Shown piece after piece: positions 17,331 to 25,593 of a stretch of 64,000 nt of DNA (positions within the stretch are counted from its first letter, which is position 1; the number at the start of each line of letters is the position of its first letter). The position numbers and the translations under genes were made by a program. The DNA lies in the NCBI GenBank assembly GCA_934525845.1, contig CAKSZS010000004.1, positions 62,001 to 126,000 of the forward strand, given 5' to 3'. Under the pieces are notes generated by a model, which did not search any database, was not told the DNA's origin, and was given only the letters and a program-made list of their open reading frames with translations. Origin of the DNA: an uncultured Faecalibacterium sp. (lineage in GTDB: Bacteria > Bacillota > Clostridia > Oscillospirales > Ruminococcaceae).

Positions 17331-17405
17331 GACACTTGTTCTTGGGTAAGAGACAGAAAACTGTACGCATGAGGCGTACAGCATAAAGAGGAGTGTTATC
17401 ATATT

Positions 17406-18653
17406 ATGAAGACCCTGAAAGTTGCTGTTGCAAAGTACAACAGCATCAGTCTGATCCTGCGCATCCTGGCCGGTCTGATCATCGGCGCAGTGCTGGCGCT
17501 GGCTGTGCCCGGTGCCGCCTGGGTCGGAGAGCTGGGCAATCTGTTCGTCGGTGCGCTGAAGGGCATTGCCCCGGTACTGGTGTTCGTCATCGTGGCCAGT
17601 GCGCTGGCACAGGGCAGCTCCAGGCTGGACCGCCGGTTCGGCACGGTGATCTGGCTGTATATGCTCACCACCTTCCTGGCAGCGGCCATTGCGGTTGTCA
17701 CCAGCTTCCTGTTCCCGGTCACGGTCGTCCTGGCAGACGCCGCGCAGTCGGACGTAGTGCCGCAGGGTCTGGGTGAGGTGCTGAGCACCCTGCTGACCAA
17801 CTTTGTGGCAAACCCGGTCAGCGCCATTATGAGCGGCAACTACATCGGCATCCTGTTCTGGGCCTGTATGTTCGGCATCGCCATGAAGAAGATCGGCGCC
17901 GAGAGCACCAAGACTTTCATGGCCAACACCGCTGACGCCGTGTCCCAGATCGTGCGCTGGATCATCAACCTGGCACCGTTCGGCATCATGGGTCTGGTGT
18001 ATACCAATGTGTCCGGCAACGGCCTGGCCATCTTCACCCAGTACGGCAAGCTGCTGGCCCTGCTGGTGGGCACCATGCTGTTCATGGCTCTGGTCGTCTC
18101 CCCCTTCATTATGTTTATCTATCTGGGCTGCAACCCGTATCCGCTGGTGTTCCGCTGCCTGAAGGAGTCCGGCCTGACCGCCTTCTTCACCCGCAGCTCC
18201 GCCGCCAACATCCCTGTGAACATGGCGCTGTGTGAAAAGCTGGGTCTGGATAAGGATATGTATTCCGTGTCCATCCCGCTGGGCGCTACCATCAACATGG
18301 ACGGCGCGGCCATCACCATCACCATCATGACTCTGGCTGCGGCCAATACCCTGGGTATTCAGGTGTCTCTGCCTGCTGCCATCGTGCTGAGTGCGATGAG
18401 CGCTCTGGGCGCCTGCGGTGCTTCCGGCGTGGCCGGCGGCTCTCTGCTGCTGATCCCCATGGCCTGCTCCCTGTTCGGCATCTCGAACGATGTGGCCATG
18501 CAGATGGTTGGTGTCGGCTTCATCATCGGCGTGGTGCAGGATTCCGTGGAAACGGCCCTGAACTCTGCCGGTGACGTGGAGTTCGCCGCCACCGCCGAGT
18601 ATCACCAGTGGCGCAAGCAGGGCAAGCCCTTGCCGGAGTTCCTGCGCAAGTAA
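17406..18653 (+). CDS. sstT: Serine/threonine:Na+ symporter
   Basis: Protein of 415 residues of the dicarboxylate/amino-acid:cation symporter family, with eight membrane helices and two re-entrant loops. The hallmark segments are FFTRSSAANIPVNM (HP1 serine-rich motif) and LGATINMDGAAITI, followed by GxxGASGVAGGS (HP2). The length and the NIPVNM variant fit SstT rather than glutamate carriers. It imports serine/threonine with sodium. RBS AAGAGGAG. Monocistronic. Confidence 0.9.
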   Translation: MKTLKVAVAKYNSISLILRILAGLIIGAVLALAVPGAAWVGELGNLFVGALKGIAPVLVFVIVASALAQGSSRLDRRFGTVIWLYMLTTFLAAAIAVVTSFLFPVTVVLADAAQSDVVPQGLGEVLSTLLTNFVANPVSAIMSGNYIGILFWACMFGIAMKKIGAESTKTFMANTADAVSQIVRWIINLAPFGIMGLVYTNVSGNGLAIFTQYGKLLALLVGTMLFMALVVSPFIMFIYLGCNPYPLVFRCLKESGLTAFFTRSSAANIPVNMALCEKLGLDKDMYSVSIPLGATINMDGAAITITIMTLAAANTLGIQVSLPAAIVLSAMSALGACGASGVAGGSLLLIPMACSLFGISNDVAMQMVGVGFIIGVVQDSVETALNSAGDVEFAATAEYHQWRKQGKPLPEFLRK

Positions 18654-18665
18654 AATAACAGAACA

Positions 18666-18699
18666 AAAAGGGGCCGGTGCAATGCACCGGCCCCTTTTT
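18666..18699 (+). terminator. Terminator of sstT
   Basis: Near-perfect palindrome AAAAGGGGCCGGTGCA / TGCACCGGCCCCTTTT followed by T. Confidence 0.88.
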
Positions 18700-18702
18700 G
18701 AA

Positions 18703-18832
18703 CCCTCTCAGTCAACGCCGTTGGCGTTGCCAGCTCCCCCGAAAGGGGGAGCTTCTGTTTGCGTTCCGTAAGAAGCAAAAAACCTCTCCCTTCCGGGAGA
18801 GGCGGCACAGCGTCAGCTGTGACGGAGAGGGG
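18703..18832. repeat. Dispersed palindromic intergenic repeat (copy 2)
   Basis: A 130-bp element with outer arms CCTCTCAGTCA / TGACGGAGAGG and two inner hairpins, AGCTCCCCC / GGGGGAGCT and ACCTCTCCC / GGGAGAGGC. It lies between converging genes (sstT and the ECF S-component) and is related to copies at 13210 and 30746. Confidence 0.8.
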
Positions 18833-19369
18833 TCAGTCCAGCAGCTTTGCCTTCTGCAGCGCGACCAGGATCAGCGGGATGAGGATGAGCTGGGCGATGA
18901 TGCCGGGCACGGCGGTGAGCAGTGCACCGGACAGGAACGCGCTGAATGGGAAGGACGAGCCGGTCAGGCCCGCCAGCACAAAGCGCACGGCACCCCACAC
19001 CAGACGGCCTGCCGCCATGGCGGTGACCAGTGCGGCGTACATCATGGGCAGGGTGTGCTTCACCTTGCGCCAGACCAGGCCGGACACCAGGCCATAAGCG
19101 GCCAGCTCAAAGGCCATGGAGATGGCGATGGGGAACATCGGCGGCATACCAAACAGCACCGAGCGCAGCAGCGGAGCAATGAAGCCCACGGCCAGGCCCC
19201 AGGGGCCGCCCAGTACAAAGCCGCACAGCAGGATGGGAAAGTGCATGGGGCAGAGCATATTGCCCACCTGGGGCACATGGCCGGTGACCATGGGCAGCAC
19301 GAAGGCCAGCGCCAGGAACAGGGCAGCCAGCACGATCTGCCGGGTGGGAGAAGTGGTTTTGGTGTGCAT
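18833..19369 (-). CDS. ECF transporter substrate-binding (S) component, substrate unknown
   Basis: Protein of 178 residues with five to six membrane helices. The N-terminal TRQIVLAALFLALAFVLP stretch with small residues, as used to contact the EcfT subunit, and the CPMHFPILLCGFVLGGPWG and PLLRSVLFGMPPM segments place it in the ECF_trnsprt family of vitamin-uptake S-components. It would need the EcfA1A2T module from elsewhere. Start ATG 19369 follows AAGGAGGAATCTTTC. It has a strong promoter and a structured leader with a terminator hairpin, so vitamin-responsive control is likely. The vitamin cannot be told. Confidence 0.82.
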   Translation of the reverse strand: MHTKTTSPTRQIVLAALFLALAFVLPMVTGHVPQVGNMLCPMHFPILLCGFVLGGPWGLAVGFIAPLLRSVLFGMPPMFPIAISMAFELAAYGLVSGLVWRKVKHTLPMMYAALVTAMAAGRLVWGAVRFVLAGLTGSSFPFSAFLSGALLTAVPGIIAQLILIPLILVALQKAKLLD

Positions 19370-19532
19370 GAAAGATTCCTCCTTGCGGACGCAAAAAAGG
19401 GGCCTGCCCGGCTTGCAAGCCAAAGGCAGACCCCTTCGTGGCGTCTGTTGTAACAATGTGATTTGGATAAAATGTTCCATCAAATGGAGAAAACGGACTT
19501 CAGTCCGCACGCCCGGCTCCGTGCCGGATTTT
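19370..19532 (-). promoter_or_regulatory. Structured leader with intrinsic terminator, candidate riboswitch
   Basis: Minus-strand leader of about 160 bases before the ECF gene. Near the 5' end two hairpins are visible, CCGGC/GCCGG (19513-19527) and CGGACT/AGTCCG (19494-19507). A U-rich linker follows. Then comes a terminator stem AAGGGGTCTGCC / GGCAGGCCCCTT (19397-19436, with inner palindrome GGCTTGCAAGCC) and TTTTTT, ending just before the ribosome site. This is the layout of transcription attenuation by a ligand. I cannot match it to TPP, FMN, cobalamin or THF consensus motifs by eye. Confidence 0.55.
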
Positions 19533-19538
19533 GAAAAA

Positions 19539-19567
19539 AGTATAGCAAAAGCGGCAGGTGCTGTCAA
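19539..19567 (-). promoter_or_regulatory. Promoter of the ECF S-component gene
   Basis: Minus strand TTGACA (19562-19567), a 17-base spacer, TATACT (19539-19544): near consensus. Confidence 0.8.
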
Positions 19568-19654
19568 GAAGCGGCAAAATGCCTGCAATTTGACCAAAAA
19601 GCGGCAAATTTCCACGGATATTTCCCGATGTGTGTACATTTTGCATGAAGAAGC

Positions 19655-19683
19655 TTGACCTTTCTGCACAGAATAGATAATAT
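19655..19683 (+). promoter_or_regulatory. Promoter of the transketolase genes
   Basis: TTGACC (19655-19660), a 17-base spacer, TAATAT (19678-19683). A leader of about 100 bases follows. Confidence 0.6.
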
Positions 19684-19787
19684 AAACTTGAAAAAGAGCG
19701 CGCTGCAACGGCCCGCAGGGGGCCTGGCGCTGACGAAAGGCTTTTTTGAACGCTTGCAAATTCTGAGGTTCATACGGGAGGACCATC

Positions 19788-20639
19788 ATGACAAATGCAG
19801 AAAAACTTACCCTGGCAAAGCACGCCTGCCACATCCGCATGGGCGTGATCGAGGGCACGCACAGCGCAAAGTGCGGTCATCCGGGCGGCAGCCTGGACAT
19901 CGCCGAGGTGCTGAGCTACCTCTATTTCGTGGAAATGAATGTGGATCCCAAGGAGCCGAAGAAGGCCGACCGCGACCGTCTGGTGCTGTCCAAGGGCCAC
20001 GCCGCCCCGGCGCTGTATGCTGCCCTGGCAGAGCGCGGTTATTTCCCGGTGGAAGACCTCAAGACGCTGCGCAAGATCGGCAGCTACCTGCAGGGCCACC
20101 CCAACATGAACGAGACCCCGGGTGTGGATATGTCCACTGGCAGTCTGGGCCAGGGCATTTCCGCCGCCTGCGGCATGGCACTGGGTGCCAAGCACGCAGG
20201 CAAGCCCATCAACGTGTTTGCCATCGTGGGTGACGGCGAGGTGGAAGAGGGTGAGTGCTGGGAGGCCTTTATGTTTGCCGCCCACTACGGCCTGAGCAAC
20301 CTGTGCGTGTTCTTGGACCGCAACCGCCTGCAGATCGACGGCTCCACCGAGACGGTCATGAGCAGCGAGCCGCTGGAAGAGAAGATGAAGGCCTTCAACT
20401 TCAACGTGCTGACCATCAATGGCCACGACTATGACCAGATCGAGGCCGCCATCCAGGCTTTCCATGCCGAGAACGACAAGCCCACCTGCATCATCATGGA
20501 CACCACCAAGGGCAAGGGCGTTTCCTTTATGACCAACTCCGTGGACTGGCACGGCAAGGGCCCCAACGACGACGAATACAAGGTCGCTATGGAAGAACTG
20601 AACGCCGCCTACGCCGCGCTGGAACAGGAGGAGAACTAA
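19788..20639 (+). CDS. Transketolase, N-terminal subunit
   Basis: Protein of 283 residues carrying the thiamine-diphosphate (PP) domain. Visible are GHPGGSLDIAEVL, VLSKGHAAPALYAAL and the GDGEVEEGECWEAFMFA motif for magnesium-TPP binding. Together with the next gene it forms the split transketolase common in anaerobes, which moves two-carbon units between sugar phosphates in the non-oxidative pentose phosphate pathway. The next gene starts 1 base after its stop. Confidence 0.94.
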   Translation: MTNAEKLTLAKHACHIRMGVIEGTHSAKCGHPGGSLDIAEVLSYLYFVEMNVDPKEPKKADRDRLVLSKGHAAPALYAALAERGYFPVEDLKTLRKIGSYLQGHPNMNETPGVDMSTGSLGQGISAACGMALGAKHAGKPINVFAIVGDGEVEEGECWEAFMFAAHYGLSNLCVFLDRNRLQIDGSTETVMSSEPLEEKMKAFNFNVLTINGHDYDQIEAAIQAFHAENDKPTCIIMDTTKGKGVSFMTNSVDWHGKGPNDDEYKVAMEELNAAYAALEQEEN

Positions 20640-20640
20640 G

Positions 20641-21588
20641 ATGGCAGACGTGAAGAAGATCGCTACCCGTGAAAGCTACGGCAACACCCTGAAGGAACTG
20701 GCCGCAGAGGGTCATGACGACCTGGTGGTGCTGGACGCCGACCTGGCCGCCGCCACCAAGACCGGGATGTTCCGCAAGGCTTACCCGGACCGCCACTTTG
20801 ACTGCGGCATCGCCGAAGCCAACATGATGGGCGTGGCTGCGGGCCTGTCCACCATGGGCTATGTGCCCTTTGTGTCCAGCTTTGCCATGTTCGCCGCGGG
20901 CCGCGCCTTTGAGCAGGTGCGCAACTCCATCGGCTACCCTCACCTGAATGTGAAGATCGGTGCCACCCACGGCGGCATCTCTGTGGGCGAGGACGGTGCA
21001 TCCCACCAGTGCTGCGAGGATTTTGCCCTCATGCGCAGCATCCCCGGCATGACCGTCATCTGCCCCGCCGACGACGTGGAAGCCCGCGCCGCCGTGCGTG
21101 CCGCTTACGAGATGGAAGGCCCGGTCTACCTGCGCTTCGGCCGTCTGGCTGTGCCCGTGTTCCACGATGCCGAGAACTACCACTTTGAGATCGGCAAGGG
21201 CGAGCAGATCACCGAGGGCAATGACATCGCCATCATCGCCACCGGCCTGATGGTCAACGAAGCCCGCATCGCCGCCGAACAGCTGGCCGAAGAGGGCATC
21301 CACGCCCGGGTCATCAACATCCACACCATCAAGCCGCTGGACGAGGAAATCATCCTCAAGGCGGCCAAGGAGTGCGGCAAGGTCATCACCGCCGAGGAGC
21401 ACAACGTCATCGGCGGTCTGGGCGAGGCCGTGTGTGCCGTCCTGAGCGAGAAGCTGCCCACCCCCGTGCGCCGTGTGGGCGTGCAGGACAAGTTCGGCTG
21501 CTCCGGCCCGGCTTGGGATCTGCTGAAGTTCTACGGTCTGGATGCCGCCACCATCTGCAAGACGGCCCATGAGATGCTGAACAAGTAA
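20641..21588 (+). CDS. Transketolase, C-terminal subunit
   Basis: Protein of 315 residues with the pyrimidine-binding domain (DADLAAATKTG, DCGIAEANMMGVAAGL with the catalytic Glu, and GATHGGISVGEDGASHQ) and the C-terminal transketolase domain (TGLMVNEA, HTIKPLDEEII, EEHNVIGGLGEAV). It completes the enzyme begun by the upstream gene, in the same operon, with a GGAGGAGAAC ribosome site inside the end of that gene. Confidence 0.94.
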   Translation: MADVKKIATRESYGNTLKELAAEGHDDLVVLDADLAAATKTGMFRKAYPDRHFDCGIAEANMMGVAAGLSTMGYVPFVSSFAMFAAGRAFEQVRNSIGYPHLNVKIGATHGGISVGEDGASHQCCEDFALMRSIPGMTVICPADDVEARAAVRAAYEMEGPVYLRFGRLAVPVFHDAENYHFEIGKGEQITEGNDIAIIATGLMVNEARIAAEQLAEEGIHARVINIHTIKPLDEEIILKAAKECGKVITAEEHNVIGGLGEAVCAVLSEKLPTPVRRVGVQDKFGCSGPAWDLLKFYGLDAATICKTAHEMLNK

Positions 21589-21603
21589 ACCTATAAATCA
21601 TAA

Positions 21604-21642
21604 AAAGAGACGCCGCATCGCACGATGCGGCGTCTCTTTTTT
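21604..21642. terminator. Shared terminator of transketolase and lysR genes
   Basis: Stem AAGAGACGCCGCATCG / CGATGCGGCGTCTCTT with a 2-base loop and T/A runs on both sides, so it works both ways. Confidence 0.88.
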
Positions 21643-22526
21643 CAAATCATCCCATGGCTCTGGTACACGGCCACAAAGGTCTCCCGCAGGGTCTGGATCT
21701 CGGGGCGGGGATCGTCCCGCAGGGTGAGCAGGCAGGTGTCCGGGATGGGGATGGGCAGTTCCAGCGGCAGATACCAGTCCTTCGGGAAGGCCGGATACAA
21801 AATGGAACTGAAAAACAGACACTGCCCGGCCAACAGGTCGGAGTAGCAGGCTTCATAGCTGTCGGCCTGAAGCCAGTCCGGGGCGTGGAAGGGCATCCCG
21901 GGCTGGGTCCGCAGGAACTGCACGATCTCCCCATACACCGGCTCGTAAAAAATGCGCTGCCGGGTCAGGTCGGCCAGATGGAGCGCGGCCCGGCCATGCA
22001 GGGGGTGTTCCGGCCCGGCCACCAGATAGCAGTGGTTGTGCAGGATGGGGGTGTATACTACCTCATCCTGCATCGGGCGGAAGGGTGGATACAGCGCCGC
22101 GTCCACTTCGGTGCAGAGCATCCGGTGCAGGTTGGAAAAGATGGGCTGGGTGTCTACCTTGATCTCACAGCCCGGCAGGGCAGCACGGAGCTGTGCCATC
22201 AGGACCGGGTAGATGGGGTCCCGCTGCAAAAGCACCGGCGGGAGCCGCAGGCGCAGGGTGGGGTTCGGTTCAAAAGCCTTGAGCACCCGGCGGGTCTCCA
22301 GCATCTGGCGGTAGATCTGTTCCGCGTGGGGCCGCAGAGCGCGGCCTGCGGCGGTCAGCGCCACCCGTGTGGTGCTGCGGGTGAACAGGTCCAGCCCCAG
22401 CTCTTTTTCCAGACTGCGGATCTGATAGCTCAGGGCAGGCTGAGTGCAGTACAGTTCTTTGGCGGCAGCGGTGAAATTCAGGGTGCGGGTCACCGTAAGA
22501 AAGCACAAAAGCTGGTGGTCGTTCAT
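21642..22526 (-). CDS. LysR-family transcriptional regulator
   Basis: Protein of 294 residues. The N-terminal winged helix is LLCFLTVTRTLNFTAAAKEL, then YCTQPALSYQIRSLEKELGL, then LFTRSTTRVALTAAGRAL, the LysR signature. The C-terminal two-lobed sensing domain follows. It is divergent from the flavinylated reductase gene at 22712 with a 185-base shared control region, so it likely regulates that gene in response to the reductase substrate. Confidence 0.9.
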   Translation of the reverse strand: MNDHQLLCFLTVTRTLNFTAAAKELYCTQPALSYQIRSLEKELGLDLFTRSTTRVALTAAGRALRPHAEQIYRQMLETRRVLKAFEPNPTLRLRLPPVLLQRDPIYPVLMAQLRAALPGCEIKVDTQPIFSNLHRMLCTEVDAALYPPFRPMQDEVVYTPILHNHCYLVAGPEHPLHGRAALHLADLTRQRIFYEPVYGEIVQFLRTQPGMPFHAPDWLQADSYEACYSDLLAGQCLFFSSILYPAFPKDWYLPLELPIPIPDTCLLTLRDDPRPEIQTLRETFVAVYQSHGMI

Positions 22527-22711
22527 GGCGCAAGGCTCCTTTGCAGGTCGTTGCTTCCAGTATAACAGGAAACTGACCCGTAATAAAGGATTTTTATTGC
22601 ACTGGCAAAATTTTTTTAATTCCCTTTTACTTCGTTATATTTTATACTAAGTACAGAAGCGGAAAAAGTTCCGCAGACACGAAAAGAAGAGAAGAAAGAA
22701 AAAGGAGAATC

Positions 22712-24778
22712 ATGATGGAAAAGATCTCTCGCAAGAGCTTCCTCAAGGTCGCTGCCGCCGCTGCCATGAGCGGTGTCACCGCCGGCGCTCTGGCTGCCTG
22801 CAATTCTGCAGGCTCCACCAGCACCGCTGCCTCCGCATCCGGCGATGCCATTTACACCCCCGGCACCTACACCGGCACCGCCACCGGCATCGGTGAGGTG
22901 AAGGTCACCATGACCTTCAGCGAGACCGCCATCACCGAAGTGGTGGTGGATACCTCCAACGAGACCGAGAACATCGGCGGCGTGGCCGCTCCCACCCTGC
23001 AGGAGGCCCTGATGGCCGCCCAGAGCGCCGAGGTGGACAACATTTCCGGTGCCACCGTCACCACCAATGCCGTCAAGGAAGCTGCCGCCAGCTGCATCCA
23101 GCAGGCCATGGGCGTCAAGACCGACGCCCCCGCTGCCGATGACACCGCCGCCGACACCGGCGACGACTGGCTGGGCGAGGAGCCGGACGTGCAGGCCAGT
23201 GAGACCCAGGACTTCGACGTGGTCATCATCGGTGCCGGCCTGTCCGGCATCTGCGCTGCCCGCGCTGCCGCCGAGGAGGGCGCCAAGGTCGCCATCGTTG
23301 AGAAGAGTTCTTCCTTCAACTGCCGCAGCGGCGAGTACGCCCTGCTGAACGGCACCCTGAACAAGCGCTGGGGCCGCGAGAACATCGTGGACGAGGACGT
23401 GGTGGTCAACCGCCTGATGCGTGAGTGCACCTACCGCAACAAGCGCTCCATCCTGAAGAAGTGGGCCAGCCACGCACACGAGGTCATGGACTGGTTCATC
23501 GAGGCCTATCCCGAGCTGACCATCTGCGACACCACCCGTCAGGTGGTCACCCAGGAGCAGTTCGACAAGGGCATCCTGGTCCCCCTGGCATGGCCCCAGC
23601 CCGAGCACTACGACTACCGCAACGAAGAGTTCCCCACCTTCCCCTCCAGCATGGAGTTCCGCTCTTCCCGCAAGGATCAGCAGGGCTTCATCGTGGAAGC
23701 CAACCTGAACAAGGCCATTGAGAACGGTGCACAGACCTTCTTTGGCTGCTTCGGCACCAAGCTGCTGAAGGACAGCGACGGCCGCGTGACCGGCGTCATC
23801 ATCCGCGACGCCCAGAACGGCAACAAGTACATCCAGCTGAACGCTTCCAAGGGCGTCATCCTGGCAACCGGCGACAACTCCGGCGATGAGAAGATCCTGA
23901 AGCACTTCGCACCCGAAGTGGTGGAGAAGCAGATCATGAACATGGGCGCCATGGGAATGCTGGGCGTGGACGTGGAAGGCAAGACCGTGGAGACCGGCGA
24001 CGGTCTGCGCATGGGTGCCTGGATCGGCGCCAAGGTGCAGGATCACCATGCACCCATGACCCATCACATGGGCAGCGGCATGGGCGTCACCCCCTTCCTG
24101 CAGATCAACAAGCACGGCGACCGCTTCATGAACGAGTGCATCCCCGGCCAGCAGCTGGAGAACCAGATCGAGCTGCAGCCCGAGTGCACCTCCTTCCAGC
24201 TGTACGACTCCAAGTGGGGTGATGAGATCCCCTATATGCCGGCCAACCACGGCGGCCTGTGCTACATCATCCCCGAGGATGAGGACGAGTCCAACCCCAA
24301 CTATGCTGACCGCCAGTACACCAAGATCAGCGCTAAGGCCGAGGCTTACCAGTTCAAGGCTGACACCCTGGAAGACCTGCTGACCCAGTGCGGCTTCGAG
24401 GGCGAGGCCCTGGACAACGCCCTGGCTTCCATCCAGCGCTACAACGAGCTGGCCAAGGCCGGTTCCGACGATGACTTCGGCAAGCCCGCAAGCCGGATGT
24501 TCGCCCTGGAGAATCCCCCGTACTACGCCTGCCAGTGGGGCACCACTGCCATGCTGGTCTGCGTGGGCGGCCTGGAGAGCGACGAGAGCTGCCACACCTT
24601 CACCGAGGAAGATCCCGCCAGCCCCAAGCGCGACATCATCAAGGGCCTGTATGTCTGCGGCAACGTGCAGGGCAGCCGCTACGCCGTGGAGTACCCCATC
24701 TGTATGCGCGGCATCAGCCACAGCCTGTGCGTCTACTACGGCTACATTGCCGGAAAGAACTGCGTGGCCGGTGTCTGA
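22712..24778 (+). CDS. Extracytoplasmic flavinylated reductase (FMN-binding + FAD_binding_2, fumarate-reductase-like)
   Basis: Protein of 688 residues. The N terminus has a Tat-like signal with RK instead of RR (ISRKSFLK) and a lipobox LAAC. Residues about 45-130 form an FMN-binding domain with DNISGATVTTNAV, the site where ApbE attaches FMN to Thr. From about residue 170 an FAD_binding_2 domain starts with DVVIIGAGLSGICAARAA, and the C-terminal GLYVCGNVQGSRY closes the FAD site. Such lipoproteins take electrons from the membrane and reduce fumarate, urocanate or other organic acceptors outside the cell. The acceptor is unknown. Regulated probably by the divergent LysR. Confidence 0.88.
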   Translation: MMEKISRKSFLKVAAAAAMSGVTAGALAACNSAGSTSTAASASGDAIYTPGTYTGTATGIGEVKVTMTFSETAITEVVVDTSNETENIGGVAAPTLQEALMAAQSAEVDNISGATVTTNAVKEAAASCIQQAMGVKTDAPAADDTAADTGDDWLGEEPDVQASETQDFDVVIIGAGLSGICAARAAAEEGAKVAIVEKSSSFNCRSGEYALLNGTLNKRWGRENIVDEDVVVNRLMRECTYRNKRSILKKWASHAHEVMDWFIEAYPELTICDTTRQVVTQEQFDKGILVPLAWPQPEHYDYRNEEFPTFPSSMEFRSSRKDQQGFIVEANLNKAIENGAQTFFGCFGTKLLKDSDGRVTGVIIRDAQNGNKYIQLNASKGVILATGDNSGDEKILKHFAPEVVEKQIMNMGAMGMLGVDVEGKTVETGDGLRMGAWIGAKVQDHHAPMTHHMGSGMGVTPFLQINKHGDRFMNECIPGQQLENQIELQPECTSFQLYDSKWGDEIPYMPANHGGLCYIIPEDEDESNPNYADRQYTKISAKAEAYQFKADTLEDLLTQCGFEGEALDNALASIQRYNELAKAGSDDDFGKPASRMFALENPPYYACQWGTTAMLVCVGGLESDESCHTFTEEDPASPKRDIIKGLYVCGNVQGSRYAVEYPICMRGISHSLCVYYGYIAGKNCVAGV

Positions 24779-24820
24779 TGACACCCCGGCAGCGCGCCGC
24801 ATAGCATAAGCGATTCCCAG

Positions 24821-24858
24821 CCCGGAGCAGTCTCTTTCTTCCTGCTCCGGGCATTTTT
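24821..24858 (+). terminator. Terminator of the flavinylated reductase
   Basis: Stem CCCGGAGCAG / CTGCTCCGGG, then CATTTTTG. Confidence 0.85.
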
Positions 24859-24866
24859 GCGCCCAG

Positions 24867-24881
24867 CGTGACCCGGTCACG
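24867..24881 (+). promoter_or_regulatory. Palindrome upstream of trxA
   Basis: CGTGACC-C-GGTCACG, a 15-bp odd-length palindrome. It lies about 20 bases before a TATACT -10 box (24903-24908), a suitable place for an operator. Confidence 0.4.
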
Positions 24882-24954
24882 GAAAACGGGAGCTGTTTGG
24901 GGTATACTGATGCTGTCAGAACACAAAAACAGACCTTTTCAGGAGGCAGAAAAT

Positions 24955-25263
24955 ATGGCAGTCATCACCATCACGTCCGAAAACTTTGCGCAGGAAGTCC
25001 TGCACAGCGAAACGCCCGTCCTGCTGGACTTCTGGGCCAGCTGGTGCGGCCCCTGCCGGATGCTCAGCCCCATCGTGGATGAGGTGGCCGAGGAGCGCAC
25101 CGACGTCAAGGTGGGCAAGGTGAACGTGGACGAGCAGCCCGAGCTGGCCGCGCAGTTCGGCGTTATGAGCATCCCCACCCTGCTGGTGTTCCAGAACGGC
25201 AAGCTGGTCAACCAGGCTGTGGGTGCCCGCCCCAAAGCCAGCGTGCTGGCATTGCTGGGGTAA
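24955..25263 (+). CDS. trxA: Thioredoxin
   Basis: Protein of 102 residues with LLDFWASWCGPCRMLSPIV (active site WCGPC), the cis-Pro in MSIPTLLVF, and the normal thioredoxin length. A cytoplasmic dithiol reductant. RBS AGGAGGCAGAAAAT. Monocistronic, with its own -10 box and terminator. Confidence 0.95.
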   Translation: MAVITITSENFAQEVLHSETPVLLDFWASWCGPCRMLSPIVDEVAEERTDVKVGKVNVDEQPELAAQFGVMSIPTLLVFQNGKLVNQAVGARPKASVLALLG

Positions 25264-25278
25264 GAAAACAGCGAACAG

Positions 25279-25320
25279 GAGCCGCCGCTTCCGGTACTGA
25301 CCGGGGCGGCGGCTCTTTTT
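25279..25320 (+). terminator. Terminator of trxA
   Basis: Stem GAGCCGCCGC / GCGGCGGCTC followed by TTTTTG. Confidence 0.85.
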
Positions 25321-25431
25321 GTTTGCGGGAAAAATCACCTCATTCGGCTTTTGGCTGAAACATTTTCGCATTCCTGTACAAACGCACTGAAAAAATATAA
25401 GATAAGACTGAAAACACTGTCACTTTCCTAC

Positions 25432-25460
25432 TTTACAACTTTACCGAGATAAAGTAAAAT
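25432..25460 (+). promoter_or_regulatory. Promoter of the his operon with overlapping dyad
   Basis: TTTACA (25432-25437), a 17-base spacer, TAAAAT (25455-25460). The spacer holds the dyad ACTTTA-ccgaga-TAAAGT (25438-25455), where a repressor would block RNA polymerase. The leader 25461-25593 is GC-rich with local hairpins but shows no T-box consensus and no histidine-rich leader peptide. Confidence 0.55.
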
Positions 25461-25593
25461 AACAACAGATCTCTTCGAAAAAGAGCAGGCACGGCGCGGG
25501 GCGTTCCGCGCGGACCGGCGGCACCGGGGTGGGTGTCCGGGCCTGCACCGGCAGGATGCCGGAGGTGTAAGAAAACCAACAGGGGGAACCGAC

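Noticed and set aside
25461..25593. T-box or histidine attenuator before hisZG
   Set aside because: The region has GC hairpins, but I do not see the T-box antiterminator core sequence, a specifier arrangement or a His-rich leader peptide.
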